Of a DNA stretch of 25,180 nt, positions 16,175-23,954 are shown one piece after another. Both the position numbers and the translations under genes were made by a program. Source of the stretch: Enterocloster lavalensis (lineage in GTDB: Bacteria; Bacillota; Clostridia; Lachnospirales; Lachnospiraceae); the NCBI RefSeq assembly GCF_902364025.1, contig NZ_CABJCG010000037.1:1-25180 (forward strand), given 5' to 3'. The notes under the pieces were generated by a model. It worked only from the letters and a program-made list of their open reading frames with translations, had not been told where the DNA came from and did not search any database. Every line of letters starts with the position of its first letter. The stretch's first letter is position 1.

Positions 16175-16214
16175 TTGAAACATTTTATAAAAAATATAGA
16201 TATTTTCGTTTCAA
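16175..16214. promoter_or_regulatory. Inverted repeat TTGAAAC-N26-GTTTCAA, candidate activator site
   Basis: Two perfect 7-bp arms (16175-16181 and 16208-16214) flank an AT-only core with one G. Their centres are 33 bp apart, about three helical turns. The element lies roughly 20-60 bp upstream of the larA -35, between larA and the divergent PrpR_N regulator gene, which is a usual place for an activator. The arms also resemble -35 boxes, so they could instead be parts of overlapping divergent promoters. Confidence 0.45.
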
Positions 16215-16417
16215 TATGTTACACTTGTTCCAAATATTGATAGTTGCGGTAAATGGAAAATGTTCCTGGCGCAGACGTTTCCCGGCAACGGCGCTTTTCA
16301 GCGCAGGCTCTTCCCTGCGGCGGCGCCATCCACGGCTGCCGCCCGGTATCCGTACCGCCGCAGCTGTCCGGCGTGCCGTTTTCCGGCATTCAAGCACATT
16401 TTATGGGGGAATACAGT

Positions 16418-18187
16418 ATGGAGAAAACCATTCGGATCTTGGGAATTGCACCTTACGAGGCGCTTCGGGCGGCGATGGTCAAAATCGCCAAAAACAGACC
16501 GGATTTGTCTGTGGACATTTATCTGGGAAATATGAAAGAAGGCGTTGACATCGCCAAATTCCATCAGAACGAAAACTACGATGTGATCATTTCCAGAGGC
16601 GCCACCGCGCGTCTGATCAAAGAGGAAGTGCACATCCCGGTAATCTCCGTGGACTTCTCAGCCTACGACATTCTGCGTACCATCAAGCTGGCCGAAAACT
16701 ATCCCTACCGCTACGCGGTGCTGGGATTTCCGGGAATCACCAAGGGAGCGCGGATTCTCTGCGACCTGCTGCAGAAGGATATGGAAATAATCACCATTTA
16801 CCACGAGGAGGATGCGAAAGAGGCCATAAAAGATTTAAAGCAGAGAGGTATTTCCATGGTCATCTGCGGCACAGTGGGGGAAAATTACGCAAAAAAGATG
16901 GGACTTGCCAGCATCCTCGTGCTTTCCGGTGACGAGAGCGTGGAAGCGGCCTTTGACCAGGCCGTGGAGATGAGCTACGGTTACGCCTATATGAGGCAGC
17001 GCAAGACATTGTATGAAACGATCCTGACCGGGGAACCGGAATCCCTGCTCCTCTATGACAGCAAGGGATCCCTCTTTTTTTCCAGCTGGGACGCCGGACA
17101 CGGCGACGAGGCCCCCGCCCACCTGCCGGAATTAGCCACAATGCCGCCGGAAGGGATTGAGCGGGTGCAGGCCGTCAAAAACATCCTCTTCGAAATCAGC
17201 GGAAAATGGGTGGAGCTGGACGAACACCGCTACGCGCTGTTTCGGATCCGGGAAGCCAAAATGCCGGTGGGAGCCGGCCGGCAGGGCATTTTCTTCTTCA
17301 ACCGGAATCAGGCGGAGAGCGACTATTACAACAGCTTTTACGCGGCCTCCGGCGCCCTGGGAATGATGGAAGGGCAGATCAATGCGCTGGCAAAAACCTC
17401 CCAGCCGGTGGTCATAACCGGCGAGGAGGGCTGCGGAAAAGATCAGATCGCCCGCTATCTCTATATCCACAGCCCGCTCCGGAACAATTCCTTCATCATG
17501 ATCGACTGTGAGCTGATCAACGACAAGAGCTGGGCCTTCCTGATCAACAGCTCAGGTTCGCCCTTTGGCGAGAACAACCAGACCTATTACTTCAAAAATC
17601 TGGACCGCCTTCCCGACAACAAATACCGCCAGTTGGAATTTGTCCTTTTAGAGCAGAGTCTTCCCCAGCGCAACCGCGTGATCCTCACCTGCGTTTTGGA
17701 GAAAAATGGAAAGCTGCCGGAGCGGATTCTGCGGTTCATCAACCAATTCTCCTGTTCCAAAATCCGCCTGCCCTCCCTTCGGGAGCGCATGACCGAGTTC
17801 TCCATGCTCGCAAGCCTCTACATGGCCAAAAAGAACACGGAGCTCGGAAAACAGATTCTGGGATTTGAACCCGCGGCCCTGGAGCTGCTCCAAAATTACG
17901 ACTGGCCCTGCAATTACACCCAGCTGAAACGGGTGCTGGACGAGCTGGTGGGTATGACGGACACCTCCTATATCAGCCAGTTACACACCAGCTGGCTTCT
18001 GTCCGAGGAAAAAAGCATCTACGGCTCCGATTCGTCCCAGGACGCCATCGATCTCAACCGCACCCTGTACGAGATCAACCGCGATATCATCAACCGCGAG
18101 CTGGTCCGAATGAAGGGGAACCAGACCGCGGTGGCTAAGAAGCTAGGGATCAGCAGGACCACGTTGTGGAGGTATGCGAAGGAATAA
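16418..18187 (+). CDS. PrpR_N-domain regulator with degenerate AAA+ domain and Fis-type HTH
   Basis: A 589-aa transcription factor. Residues 1-195 match the PrpR N-terminal sensor domain (VIISRGATARLI, then IPVISVDFSAYDILRTI), about 205-285 look PAS-like, and about 310-470 are a sigma-54-activator-like AAA+ module. Walker A is present (GEEGCGKD, 335-342), but the GAFTGA loop that touches sigma-54 is absent and the Walker B region (TYYFKNLDRLP) lacks the usual LFLDE. The C-terminus carries a Fis-type helix-turn-helix (NQTAVAKKLGISRTTLWRYAKE). It probably works with sigma-A and may not use ATP for activation. GGGGGA precedes the ATG at 16418. It is divergent from larA and convergent with the TRAP operon; larA control is the likeliest role. 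Confidence 0.85.
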   Translation: MEKTIRILGIAPYEALRAAMVKIAKNRPDLSVDIYLGNMKEGVDIAKFHQNENYDVIISRGATARLIKEEVHIPVISVDFSAYDILRTIKLAENYPYRYAVLGFPGITKGARILCDLLQKDMEIITIYHEEDAKEAIKDLKQRGISMVICGTVGENYAKKMGLASILVLSGDESVEAAFDQAVEMSYGYAYMRQRKTLYETILTGEPESLLLYDSKGSLFFSSWDAGHGDEAPAHLPELATMPPEGIERVQAVKNILFEISGKWVELDEHRYALFRIREAKMPVGAGRQGIFFFNRNQAESDYYNSFYAASGALGMMEGQINALAKTSQPVVITGEEGCGKDQIARYLYIHSPLRNNSFIMIDCELINDKSWAFLINSSGSPFGENNQTYYFKNLDRLPDNKYRQLEFVLLEQSLPQRNRVILTCVLEKNGKLPERILRFINQFSCSKIRLPSLRERMTEFSMLASLYMAKKNTELGKQILGFEPAALELLQNYDWPCNYTQLKRVLDELVGMTDTSYISQLHTSWLLSEEKSIYGSDSSQDAIDLNRTLYEINRDIINRELVRMKGNQTAVAKKLGISRTTLWRYAKE

Positions 18188-18230
18188 CATACAGTCGGAT
18201 TCCTGGATAGGCGGAGAACGTACCCGGAAA

Positions 18231-18269
18231 CAGGGGGCATCGGCTGACAAACCGTTCCCCCTGCTTTTT
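18231..18269 (+). terminator. Rho-independent terminator of the PrpR-like gene
   Basis: CAGGGGG (18231-18237) pairs with CCCCCTG (18257-18263), with an inner CGG/CCG pairing, followed by CTTTTT (18264-18269). It lies 43 bp after the stop and between convergent genes. On the opposite strand only TTTCC follows, so it is mainly a plus-strand terminator. Confidence 0.75.
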
Positions 18270-18274
18270 ACCCC

Positions 18275-19201
18275 CTATAAGTCCCTTCTCCCCAGCTCCT
18301 CCGCAAACGCCGGATTGGTCCAGGCCGTATTTCCGAAGGCGTCCACGCACTCGACCCGCACATACGCCTCCTCCCCCTTCAACTCATACCGGTCTCCGGT
18401 CATCATGTTTTCACCCGCATAGTGGGCCGCCCCGCGGGGCGGATACGTCACGAAATGAATCTCTTTTACCGGCGAGCAGCACACATAGATCGCCCCGTCC
18501 TCAATCCCCCAGTCGTAAATCTCCGGCCCCATGGTCGAATAGAAATTCCCGTCCCCCACGGCTTCCATGATAGCCGGACCGCTTTTTTCCCGGGTATTGA
18601 CCGAAATCCATCCGCCAAAGCGGTCGCTCTTCTGCGTTTTCCCGTGGGTATCGTCGCAGGCGATGCCGAGCACCCGCCGCCCCTCCCTCAGGAGCATGTC
18701 CCAGTACACGTCCGCCCGCCCGGCATGACAGATGCGCTCGCAACCCATGTTAAATACCTCAATGGCCTGATATCCCGTCAGACCGCTGATCTCCTCAGCT
18801 TCCATCCTGGAAAATACCGGGTGCGCCAAAACCACGAACTGGCCGTCGGCCCGCATGCTGTCCGTCAGCTGCTGGACCGTCACCTCCGAGGGGTCGGGCC
18901 GCTCCATGGAAAAAGCTTTCTGCTCCCCCGCCGGGCGGCCGGAAAGCCCTACCAGGTGAACGCATTTGGTTTTCGAGTAGGTGATGTCCCGTTCCCACCC
19001 CGGTATCAGGCAAATCCCTTCCAATTCCTGCTGAAAGGAATCCATAATGTTGTGGTCCGTAACCGCCAGAAAATCATAGCCCCGGTCCCGATAATCCCGG
19101 ATCTGCCTGGCCGGTTCACACACGCCGTCGGAAACCGTGGTATGGCTATGGACATTTCCCTTCAGCCACATCCCCCTGTTTTCAAAAAAAGAATGTTTCA
19201 T
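18275..19201 (-). CDS. TrpH-like PHP-domain phosphoesterase
   Basis: A 308-aa metal-dependent phosphoesterase. The PHP motifs are NVHSHTTVSDG (H18, H20, D25), VTDHN (D49, H50), VLAHP and CDDTH, so the metal ligands look complete. It lacks a signal peptide, although substrates of this family are cytoplasmic phosphate monoesters or short nucleotides. It begins 13 bp after the TRAP permease and is therefore the last gene of the transporter operon. It is not closely similar to the YcdX-like phosphatase at 6313-7032; only the shared metal-binding motifs match. Its position suggests action on a phosphorylated product of the imported compound. Substrate unknown. Confidence 0.82.
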   Translation of the reverse strand: MKHSFFENRGMWLKGNVHSHTTVSDGVCEPARQIRDYRDRGYDFLAVTDHNIMDSFQQELEGICLIPGWERDITYSKTKCVHLVGLSGRPAGEQKAFSMERPDPSEVTVQQLTDSMRADGQFVVLAHPVFSRMEAEEISGLTGYQAIEVFNMGCERICHAGRADVYWDMLLREGRRVLGIACDDTHGKTQKSDRFGGWISVNTREKSGPAIMEAVGDGNFYSTMGPEIYDWGIEDGAIYVCCSPVKEIHFVTYPPRGAAHYAGENMMTGDRYELKGEEAYVRVECVDAFGNTAWTNPAFAEELGRRDL

Positions 19202-19214
19202 CTGATCACCCGCT

Positions 19215-21098
19215 CTATTGTTTTATCGTTACACCTTCTCCTCTATCTCTCTGGACCGCAAAAAACGACACGCCTCCGGCAGCCAGCCCCACCAGACTGA
19301 TCCATACATCCGGTATCAGAAGCAAAATACCGCAGGCCAGAAGCAGCAGGCGCATGGGAAGCCCGATGGGCCTCTTCCAATACCCGGTCACACACATATC
19401 GATCAGGCATACGCCTGCCAGAGCCGTCGCAATCCCGAAAACTACCTGGAAAACGCTTCCGTCCAGCATCAGCGCCGGATTGTAAATAAATGTAAACGGC
19501 ACCACAAACGCCGGAAGCGACACCATACATGAGATCAACGCCACCCTCACCCAGGCCGCCTTCGCCAGCCCCGAGGCCATAAATACCGCCACGCACACCG
19601 GCGGCGTGATAGCCGAAAGGCAGGCGTAATACATCACAAACAGATGGGCCGGAAGAGGATTGATGCCCAGCGCGATCAGCGCCGGAGCCAGCACGGAAGC
19701 CCCCAGAACATAAGCCGCCGTGGTGGGAAGTCCCATCCCCAGCACGATGCAGACCAGCATGGAACAGATCAGGCAGAGGAACAGATTCCCCTCCCCCAGG
19801 GAGACGATCAGGTCCGAGAGTTTGACCCCGAATCCGGTCAGGGACACCAGGGAAATGGTGATCTGGGAACCCGCCAGGATTCCGCACATCTCCACAATAC
19901 TGTTCGTCCCTTTAATCGCCGTGGTAAAGCAGACCTTACCCATAGCGCCCGCGCATTTCCCCACGCTCTTTTCCGAGACAAGAAACCACACCGCGTAGGT
20001 AACCACCGCGCCGATGGTCGCCCAGAACGCCCCCATCATCACCGTGTAGCCGCGCAGCAGATAGAACATGAAGATCCCTAACGGAATCAGAATCACCAGA
20101 TACTCTCCCACCCGGATCGTGGGTTTATCCGGCTCGCCGCAAATCTGGTCCCGCTTTGACACCAGATGGATCGACAAAAAGCAGCTCAGATAATATAGTA
20201 CCGCAGGCACCAGCGCCGCCTTGGCAATCGTCAGATAGTTGACCCCGATCAGCTGCGCCATGATAAAGGCCGCGGCCCCCATAATCGGCGGCAGTATCTG
20301 TCCGCCCGTGGAGGAAATGGCCTCGATGGCGGCGGACCACTCTTTCGAGTACCCGGCCCGCTGCATGGAAGGAATTGTAAATACGCCGGTAGCGACCACA
20401 TTTCCGATGGCGCTGCCGGAAATCATGCCGAACAAACTGCTGGCGATCACCGAAATCTTGCCGGAACCGCCGGTGGCCCGCCCGGCCACACGCTGACCGA
20501 TCTTGATAAACGTCTCCGCCCCGCCGGTGCCGGACAAAATCGCCCCGAAAATGCCGAACATTGCCAACATCGTGGCGGACAGCCCCAGCATGGTCCCCCA
20601 GATTCCCGTTGTGCCGTGATAAAAGGACTGGAACACCTTATTGAAGGAGAAATTCTGGTGCGCCCACATTCCCGGAAACGCCTCTCCCCAGAACGCATAG
20701 ATCAGAAAGGCGATTCCCAGCACCGGAAAGGTCCATCCCACCGACCTGCGGCTGGCCTCCAGCACCAGGGCCACCAACAGAACCGCAAACACCTTATCCA
20801 CTGTCGATAACCATTGCAGCGGATTATACACCACCGTCTTGTAGATGCTCACCACATAGAGACAGCTGGCGCAGGACACGGCCGCAAATATCACGTCGTA
20901 CCAGGGGACATGATCCAGGTCATGTCCCTTTCTGGCGGGCTTTAATATAAACACCAGGGTCAGCACAAAGGCCAGATGGATACTTCTTTGGATCATATCC
21001 GAAAACAGCCGGACCCCCGTGGTGTACAGCTGGAACAAAATCAGGCACACGGAAAGCGCCTTCACCACATAATCCCAAAACCCCGTTAGCTTTCGCAT
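19215..21098 (-). CDS. TRAP transporter permease, fused DctQ-DctM (TAXI type)
   Basis: Ion-gradient-driven permease, 627 aa, in which the small 4-helix and large 12-helix subunits are one chain, as is usual for TAXI-TRAP systems. Hydrophobic segments cover nearly the whole length. The typical DctM-like stretches GTGGAETFIKIGQRVAGRATGG and GLPTTAAYVLGASVLAPALI are present, as is SSTGGQILPPIMGAAAFIMAQ. GAGGAGAGG precedes the ATG at 21098, 16 bp after the binding-protein stop. No ATPase is needed. It works with the TAXI lipoprotein upstream to import an organic acid or amino acid. Confidence 0.93.
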   Translation of the reverse strand: MRKLTGFWDYVVKALSVCLILFQLYTTGVRLFSDMIQRSIHLAFVLTLVFILKPARKGHDLDHVPWYDVIFAAVSCASCLYVVSIYKTVVYNPLQWLSTVDKVFAVLLVALVLEASRRSVGWTFPVLGIAFLIYAFWGEAFPGMWAHQNFSFNKVFQSFYHGTTGIWGTMLGLSATMLAMFGIFGAILSGTGGAETFIKIGQRVAGRATGGSGKISVIASSLFGMISGSAIGNVVATGVFTIPSMQRAGYSKEWSAAIEAISSTGGQILPPIMGAAAFIMAQLIGVNYLTIAKAALVPAVLYYLSCFLSIHLVSKRDQICGEPDKPTIRVGEYLVILIPLGIFMFYLLRGYTVMMGAFWATIGAVVTYAVWFLVSEKSVGKCAGAMGKVCFTTAIKGTNSIVEMCGILAGSQITISLVSLTGFGVKLSDLIVSLGEGNLFLCLICSMLVCIVLGMGLPTTAAYVLGASVLAPALIALGINPLPAHLFVMYYACLSAITPPVCVAVFMASGLAKAAWVRVALISCMVSLPAFVVPFTFIYNPALMLDGSVFQVVFGIATALAGVCLIDMCVTGYWKRPIGLPMRLLLLACGILLLIPDVWISLVGLAAGGVSFFAVQRDRGEGVTIKQ

Positions 21099-21114
21099 AA
21101 CCTCTCCTCACATC

Positions 21115-22182
21115 TTACGGATTTACCGGCACATACTCCTCCGGAATCAGTTCCTGCGGCACCTCGTACCCAAGCTCTGTCAGATACTGCACGGTCCCGG
21201 CGTGAAGCGGGGTGGAGGCAGCCTTCAGAGTCAGCTCCGGAATGTTGTTGTCTGCGCCGATCTGATAAGCGTTTTTCCAGGTATCCGCTTCCTCCTCCCA
21301 CATAGCTTTCCACATGCGGTAGACCAGATCCTGGGAGAACGACATATCCACCTGCAGGCCCTGATAAGTGGATAAGGTCTGCACCTCATAGTCCACGCCA
21401 TCGTAAACGCCCGCCGGGATCACCGCGCTTTTCACGCTGGGAATGGCTTCCAAAATGGTATTCAGCTGCTCGTCCGGGATGTTAATCATCTGGATGGGAC
21501 GGTTGGTGTTCAGCTGCATCACATAGCTGTCCGGGAACGGTCCGGTTTTCACCGCGCCCACGATCTGGCGGTTGGAGTATGCGTCCGCCGCATCCGCCTG
21601 GGCGGCCTCAAAATATTCCGGTTTTATCCCCAGCACGTCAAGGGCCTCATGGGTCACCACGCTGGCCGCGGTCCCGGTTCCGCCGGGATTGAAGGTCTGG
21701 CCCTCCAGGTCCTCCAGAGACGCAATCCCCGTGTCCTTTGCCACGCAGATCTGAATGGGCGAACTCTCATAATACCAGAGAATCCGAAAATCCTTAAACG
21801 GTTCCTTAAAGGTGCTTCCGGTCCCCGTATAACTCTCGTAGTCCGTGTTGGAAATGCTGTTGGCTATGGAAATCTCCCCTGCCCGCAGCTGCTGGGTATT
21901 ATCCACATTTCCGCCCGACTCCGAAACCGTAATATCCAGTTCCGGTAAAGTGGAGAGAACCTTTCCGATGGACACACAGTAGGGGAACAATCCCGAGCTG
22001 GAGGCCACCGCCGCCAGTGTCAGGTGCCGCACCTCGGTTTTTTCCTCCGCCTGTGTCTGCGCCTTCGTCTCCGCCGCCTGTCCGCCCGTTTCCCCCGAAT
22101 TGCCGGACTTTGCGCCACAGGCTGTCAGTGCCATCATTGCTGCCAAACAGAACGCCGCGCCTCTCTTTAACGTTTTTCGCAT
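21115..22182 (-). CDS. TAXI-family TRAP solute-binding lipoprotein
   Basis: Extracellular receptor of the TRAP importer, 355 aa. The signal peptide (MRKTLKRGAAFCLAAMMALTAC) ends in the lipobox LTAC, with C22 lipidated, followed by a Gly/Gln/Glu-rich linker to about residue 50. The fold signature includes LAAVASSSGLFPYCVSIGKVL at the start of the mature domain, SGGNVDNTQQLRAGEISIANS, and GTGTAASVVTHEALDVLGI. AAGGAGG precedes the ATG. It is the first gene of the operon, directly behind a good promoter whose -35 overlaps a LysR-type palindrome. The ligand is unknown; members of the family bind glutamate and other small acids. Confidence 0.92.
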   Translation of the reverse strand: MRKTLKRGAAFCLAAMMALTACGAKSGNSGETGGQAAETKAQTQAEEKTEVRHLTLAAVASSSGLFPYCVSIGKVLSTLPELDITVSESGGNVDNTQQLRAGEISIANSISNTDYESYTGTGSTFKEPFKDFRILWYYESSPIQICVAKDTGIASLEDLEGQTFNPGGTGTAASVVTHEALDVLGIKPEYFEAAQADAADAYSNRQIVGAVKTGPFPDSYVMQLNTNRPIQMINIPDEQLNTILEAIPSVKSAVIPAGVYDGVDYEVQTLSTYQGLQVDMSFSQDLVYRMWKAMWEEEADTWKNAYQIGADNNIPELTLKAASTPLHAGTVQYLTELGYEVPQELIPEEYVPVNP

Positions 22183-22228
22183 GATACCTTCCTCCTTATG
22201 TATAAATACATGATTGATAGATAATATA

Positions 22229-22257
22229 ATTTTAACTTAATGATTGACCGCAGTCAA
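22229..22257 (-). promoter_or_regulatory. TAXI-TRAP operon promoter with LysR-box over the -35
   Basis: On the minus strand -35 TTGACT (22257-22252), a 17-bp spacer and -10 TAAAAT (22234-22229). The palindrome TTGAC-CGCA-GTCAA (22244-22257) overlaps the -35 and contains a T-N11-A core, the LysR box. It lies between the LysR gene and the transporter operon, which supports control of the operon by that regulator. Confidence 0.65.
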
Positions 22258-22261
22258 ATCA

Positions 22262-22284
22262 GATTATACAATATTAATATAATC
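22262..22284. promoter_or_regulatory. Inverted repeat GATTATA-N9-TATAATC
   Basis: Two perfect 7-bp arms (22262-22268, 22278-22284) lie immediately beside the LysR box and 29 bp before the lysR ATG. LysR regulators often use a second site next to the main one, so this could be the activation or autoregulation site. Being AT-only, it may also be part of the lysR promoter. Confidence 0.4.
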
Positions 22285-22312
22285 AAAAATTATATTTTAA
22301 GGAGAGGTGTCC

Positions 22313-23221
22313 ATGCAGCTTAACTCCATCAACTATTTCGTCACCATTGCCCAGGAAAAAAGCATCAGCAAAGCAGCCGACAAGCTGTTCGTCAGCCAGC
22401 CGGCCTTAAGCCAGTATATGAAGAAAATCGAATCCGAGCTCAATACCCCTCTGTTCGTGCACGGGAACCGGAACTTTGAGCTGACCCAGGCGGGCGAAAT
22501 CTTTTTCCAGGAGGGCCAGGTCATCCTCCAGCTCTATGAGCAGATGATGCGCCGGATCACATCCCTGGCCAACTCCAACCAGGAGATTGTCCACTTCGGC
22601 ATTTCCCCATTTTACAGCAAATACTACCTGCCGAAGATCATCCCCCATGTGCTGGAACGTTATCCCTGGCTCCAGTTCAACATCATCGAGGAGCATTCCG
22701 TGTACCTGGAGGAGAAGCTGGCGGCCGGAGAGCTGGACTTCTGCGCCCTTCCCCTCTACCCCAAGAACCCGCTGCTGGACTACGAGGTGATCCACCAGGA
22801 AGAAATCTTTTTGGCAGTCCCCAGAAATCACCCGGTCAACGCCCTGATCACGCCGTCCTCCGGTATCTCCTACATCGACCTGCGCCTTGTGCGCAACGAG
22901 CCCTTCGTCTCCCTGAAATCCATCCAGAAATTCTCGGAGATGAGCCATCAACTCTGCGAGGAAGCCGGCTTCACCCCGCGCACCATCTGCGAAACCCTGA
23001 ACTGGGACACCGTGGACACCCTGGTGGGCACGGGGCTGGGGGTTGGTTTTGTGCCCGAGGTCCTGGTAAAAGCGCCCACCACCGAAAACAGCCCCAACTA
23101 CTACCGGATCTCCGCCAAGGCCTTCCGCCCCTACGCCATCGTCACCCAGAAAAACAGCACCATTTCCCACCCGGCCATGCTGATCATCGACTATTTCCGC
23201 AAGGCGTTTCAGGGTGGTTGA
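22313..23221 (+). CDS. LysR-family transcriptional regulator
   Basis: A 302-aa DNA-binding regulator. The N-terminal winged helix-turn-helix is typical: LNSINYFVTIAQEKSISKAADKLFVSQPALSQYMKKIESEL (from residue 3). The substrate-sensing domain begins near residue 90 (IVHFGISPFYSKYYLPKIIP) and has the usual LVGTGLGVGFVPEVL segment near the end. The ATG at 22313 is eight bases after AAGGAG; the GTG at 22307 is only two bases away and is rejected. It is divergent from the TAXI-TRAP operon, and a LysR box lies over that operon's promoter, so it most likely controls import of the TRAP substrate. Confidence 0.92.
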   Translation: MQLNSINYFVTIAQEKSISKAADKLFVSQPALSQYMKKIESELNTPLFVHGNRNFELTQAGEIFFQEGQVILQLYEQMMRRITSLANSNQEIVHFGISPFYSKYYLPKIIPHVLERYPWLQFNIIEEHSVYLEEKLAAGELDFCALPLYPKNPLLDYEVIHQEEIFLAVPRNHPVNALITPSSGISYIDLRLVRNEPFVSLKSIQKFSEMSHQLCEEAGFTPRTICETLNWDTVDTLVGTGLGVGFVPEVLVKAPTTENSPNYYRISAKAFRPYAIVTQKNSTISHPAMLIIDYFRKAFQGG

Positions 23222-23263
23222 TTCGGACGGAGTTCACGCCTTCGCCCACAGCACATTGCATTC

Positions 23264-23292
23264 AAAAACCCCCAGAGCCGCAACTCTGGGGG
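23264..23292 (-). terminator. Terminator of the ATPase-nuclease operon
   Basis: A perfect 9-bp stem CCCCCAGAG/CTCTGGGGG (23269-23277, 23284-23292) with a 6-base loop is followed on the minus strand by TTTTT (23268-23264). No T-tract follows on the plus strand, so it mainly serves the minus-strand module that ends 165 bp away, though it may also stop lysR read-through. Confidence 0.7.
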
Positions 23293-23457
23293 CGTCTAAA
23301 TATCTGTCAATACGCTATTTTCTCAACTTACTTATTATTCAACGCCGCCTGCGTTAATATTTCAAAAGGCGTGTAAGCGGCTATCCTTATTCTATATCTT
23401 TGCAGCCTCAAAACCGGTTTTCTTAAGGAGTGTTCATATAATAGTATTACCGCATTT

Positions 23458-23931
23458 TCAAATAATCAAGTGGTATTCCCTTGCAATTTCGTCATTCATG
23501 ACGATTATTTTACTATTCCAAATAGAATTATGATACTTTAATTTTTGCCTTAATTCTTCCTGCAAGGGCAACAACCACTCCATTTTATGTCCACGTATCA
23601 CTAAAACAAATACAAAATCTGCCATCTTACCGGTTATAGCTTTTAAATCTGTACCGATCTCATCATAGTCGCTAAGCCGTCCCAAATACCAGGCGCAAAG
23701 CATATTAAAAGAGTGTATAAATTTTTCAGTTATTTCTCCTATAAATTCTTGATACCGATCCCAGCTTGTCTCTGACTTAGGACTGCTTGATTTCGCTTCT
23801 ATAAACCAGAGACCGTTTTTTCCTTTAAGGAGTATAAACTCTACGCTCCTCACCCGGGACCCTGCTTCTTTATGCATTTGCGAATTTTCAATTTTAAATA
23901 CTCTTCCTTGGTTATAATCGCCAAATATCAT
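23458..23931 (-). CDS. Small protein with PD-(D/E)XK-like nuclease motif
   Basis: A 157-aa protein of unknown family. It shows VEF followed 13 residues later by FIEAKSS (E31, E45, K47 from the ATG), the E-x(n)-ExK core seen in restriction-type nucleases. An alpha-helical middle (SFNMLCAWYLGRL) and a final strand-rich part follow. GGAG lies six bases before the ATG at 23931; a TTG start at 23952, with GGTGAGATAGGA before it, would add seven residues and abut the ATPase stop. It is AT-rich and encoded right after an SMC-like ATPase, so the two probably act together, perhaps with the ATPase sensing foreign DNA and this protein cutting it. Nuclease activity is inferred from the motif alone. Confidence 0.7.
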   Translation of the reverse strand: MIFGDYNQGRVFKIENSQMHKEAGSRVRSVEFILLKGKNGLWFIEAKSSSPKSETSWDRYQEFIGEITEKFIHSFNMLCAWYLGRLSDYDEIGTDLKAITGKMADFVFVLVIRGHKMEWLLPLQEELRQKLKYHNSIWNSKIIVMNDEIAREYHLII

Positions 23932-23954
23932 TCCAGACTCCGATATTTGCAATC

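Larger units (their letters stand above)
16094..16417. other. Divergent intergenic region larA / PrpR-like regulator
   Basis: A 324-bp region with two halves. The left half (to about 16250) is AT-rich and holds the larA promoter and the 7-bp inverted repeat. The right half (16253-16417) is GC-rich leader of the regulator mRNA. There CTGCGGCGG (16315-16323) pairs perfectly with CCGCCGCAG (16355-16363) around a 31-base loop. The regulator frame stays open back to 16253, but there is no ribosome binding site there and the protein homology starts at 16418. Confidence 0.5.

Noticed and set aside
16253..16417. 55-codon N-terminal extension of the PrpR-like protein
   Set aside because: No ribosome binding site at 16253; GGGGGA and the start of PrpR_N similarity both point to 16418.
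16094..16417. Sigma-54 promoter near the PrpR-like regulator
   Set aside because: No GG-N10-GC type -24/-12 pair was seen, and the regulator lacks GAFTGA.
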